From NCBI GenBank assembly GCA_049276515.1, contig JBASWO010000142.1, positions 1 to 24,443 of the forward strand: a DNA stretch of 24,443 nt. Reading direction: 5' to 3'. Below, one piece after another: positions 23,971 to 24,443 of the stretch (its first letter is position 1; the number at the start of each line of letters is the position of its first letter). This DNA is from JAATFY01 sp049276515. GTDB taxonomy: Bacteria > Pseudomonadota > Alphaproteobacteria > UBA9219. Position numbers and translations under genes: made by a program. The notes under the pieces were generated by a model. The model was not told where the DNA came from. It searched no databases and saw only the letters and a program-made list of their open reading frames with translations.

Positions 23971-24441
23971 ATGACTACAGCTAAAGAAGCATATCGCGTC
24001 TCCTGGCTCATGGCCGCATGGAGCGATCAGCGACGTAAAATCGCGAGCCTTTTGGCACGTCTTGGCGATCTCGGCACACCAGGCGGAATGACCCCAAAAA
24101 TCTTCCATAAATTTCTTCATATGCTCAGCCAAGTGGCCGCTGAAAAAGAACATGAGATGCATTTGATTGATGAAATAGAAGCCATTGAGCGCAAGCACCG
24201 CTTTATGCGCAAAGTTGGTTGGTTGAAACGCATAGGGCCAAAACCCATCGCACCTGAATATGAAAAAACAGAAAAGTGCGAGTGGGATGATGAAAGAAAA
24301 CCTGTTGAGCAACTAAGAGAGGCTGCTTATCGAGATGGCTTTGATAGTGACAATGCTTGCTATAGCCCGCCGGCTGCACGCCCCAAAGAAGGTAAGCTTG
24401 GTTGGCTTTTATTGTTTGCTTATATGTTTTCACGGCGCTGA
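23971..24441 (+). CDS. Unknown 156-aa charged protein
   Basis: I do not recognise this protein. It is rich in Lys, Arg and Glu and mostly helical by eye: residues about 1-35 are amphipathic (MAAWSDQRRKIASLLARLGD), 38-85 form a likely helical or coiled-coil stretch (FLHMLSQVAAEKEHEMHLID), and about 85-140 are polar and Pro-containing. A short hydrophobic end GWLLLFAYMF precedes SRR at the stop, two bases from the window edge. GAGGGG six bases before the ATG is well spaced as a ribosome site but is buried in the terminator hairpin. The start could instead be internal (ATG at 24010), though no ribosome site is seen there. Confidence 0.6.
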   Translation: MTTAKEAYRVSWLMAAWSDQRRKIASLLARLGDLGTPGGMTPKIFHKFLHMLSQVAAEKEHEMHLIDEIEAIERKHRFMRKVGWLKRIGPKPIAPEYEKTEKCEWDDERKPVEQLREAAYRDGFDSDNACYSPPAARPKEGKLGWLLLFAYMFSRR

Positions 24442-24443
24442 TT

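Noticed and set aside
23932..24312. Minus-strand open frame of 126 codons opposite the 156-aa gene
   Set aside because: It is rich in Phe and Cys in the way expected from the complement of a Lys/Glu-rich gene, lacks a ribosome site, and its 3' end runs into the terminator hairpin.
1..24443. CRISPR array, insertion sequence or long direct repeat
   Set aside because: Reading through the window I saw no regularly spaced repeats, transposase motif or long duplicated segment.

Overview
The window is a chromosomal segment of an alphaproteobacterium with moderate G+C content by eye. The lineage is inferred from gene order and protein type. The block tig-clpP-clpX-lon-HU-tRNA-Val-tRNA-Asp-nuoABCDEFGHIJKLMN is a recognisable alphaproteobacterial arrangement. 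nuoC and nuoD are separate genes, NuoG is the short form (679 aa) and NuoI is the mitochondrial TYKY-like form. The unbroken nuo operon argues against Rickettsiales, where nuo genes are scattered. I cannot name the genus.

Almost everything lies on the minus strand, so transcription order runs from high to low coordinates. From 23377 down to 16685 come tRNA-Leu(UAG), trigger factor, clpP, clpX, lon and an HU-type DNA-binding protein. This is a protein folding and quality-control cluster. A heat-shock (sigma-32-like) promoter is visible before lon, and an overlapping sigma-70/sigma-32-like promoter before clpP. HU ends in a strong terminator and is followed by tRNA-Val(UAC).

Between tRNA-Val and tRNA-Asp(GUC), which are often close neighbours in relatives, sit two extra genes: an unknown 120-aa protein with a C-terminal membrane helix, and an MFS transporter. 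The nuo operon (14446 to below 1) then encodes all 14 core subunits of the proton-pumping NADH:quinone oxidoreductase (complex I), with the last, nuoN, cut by the window edge. The genes are packed with 1- to 4-base overlaps or very short gaps.

Two non-canonical genes are built into this operon. One is a 76-aa Cys/His-containing protein between nuoH and nuoI, preceded by an excellent Shine-Dalgarno site. The other is a membrane-anchored periplasmic solute-binding-protein homologue (SBP_bac_3 type) between nuoL and nuoM, joined to both neighbours by overlapping stop/start codons. It keeps residues matching the Arg and Asp that bind amino-acid ligands in this family. These two genes are the most unusual content of the window and are candidates for lineage-specific complex I accessory, assembly or sensing factors.

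Right of tRNA-Leu the strand switches and two small plus-strand genes of unknown function follow (23560-23892 and 23971-24441). A 15-bp terminator hairpin with a T6 tract lies between them. Its 3' arm contains the apparent ribosome binding site of the second gene and its T tract touches that gene's ATG. No CRISPR array, insertion sequence, rRNA or phage structural gene was seen, and no gene-free stretch exceeds about 215 bp.
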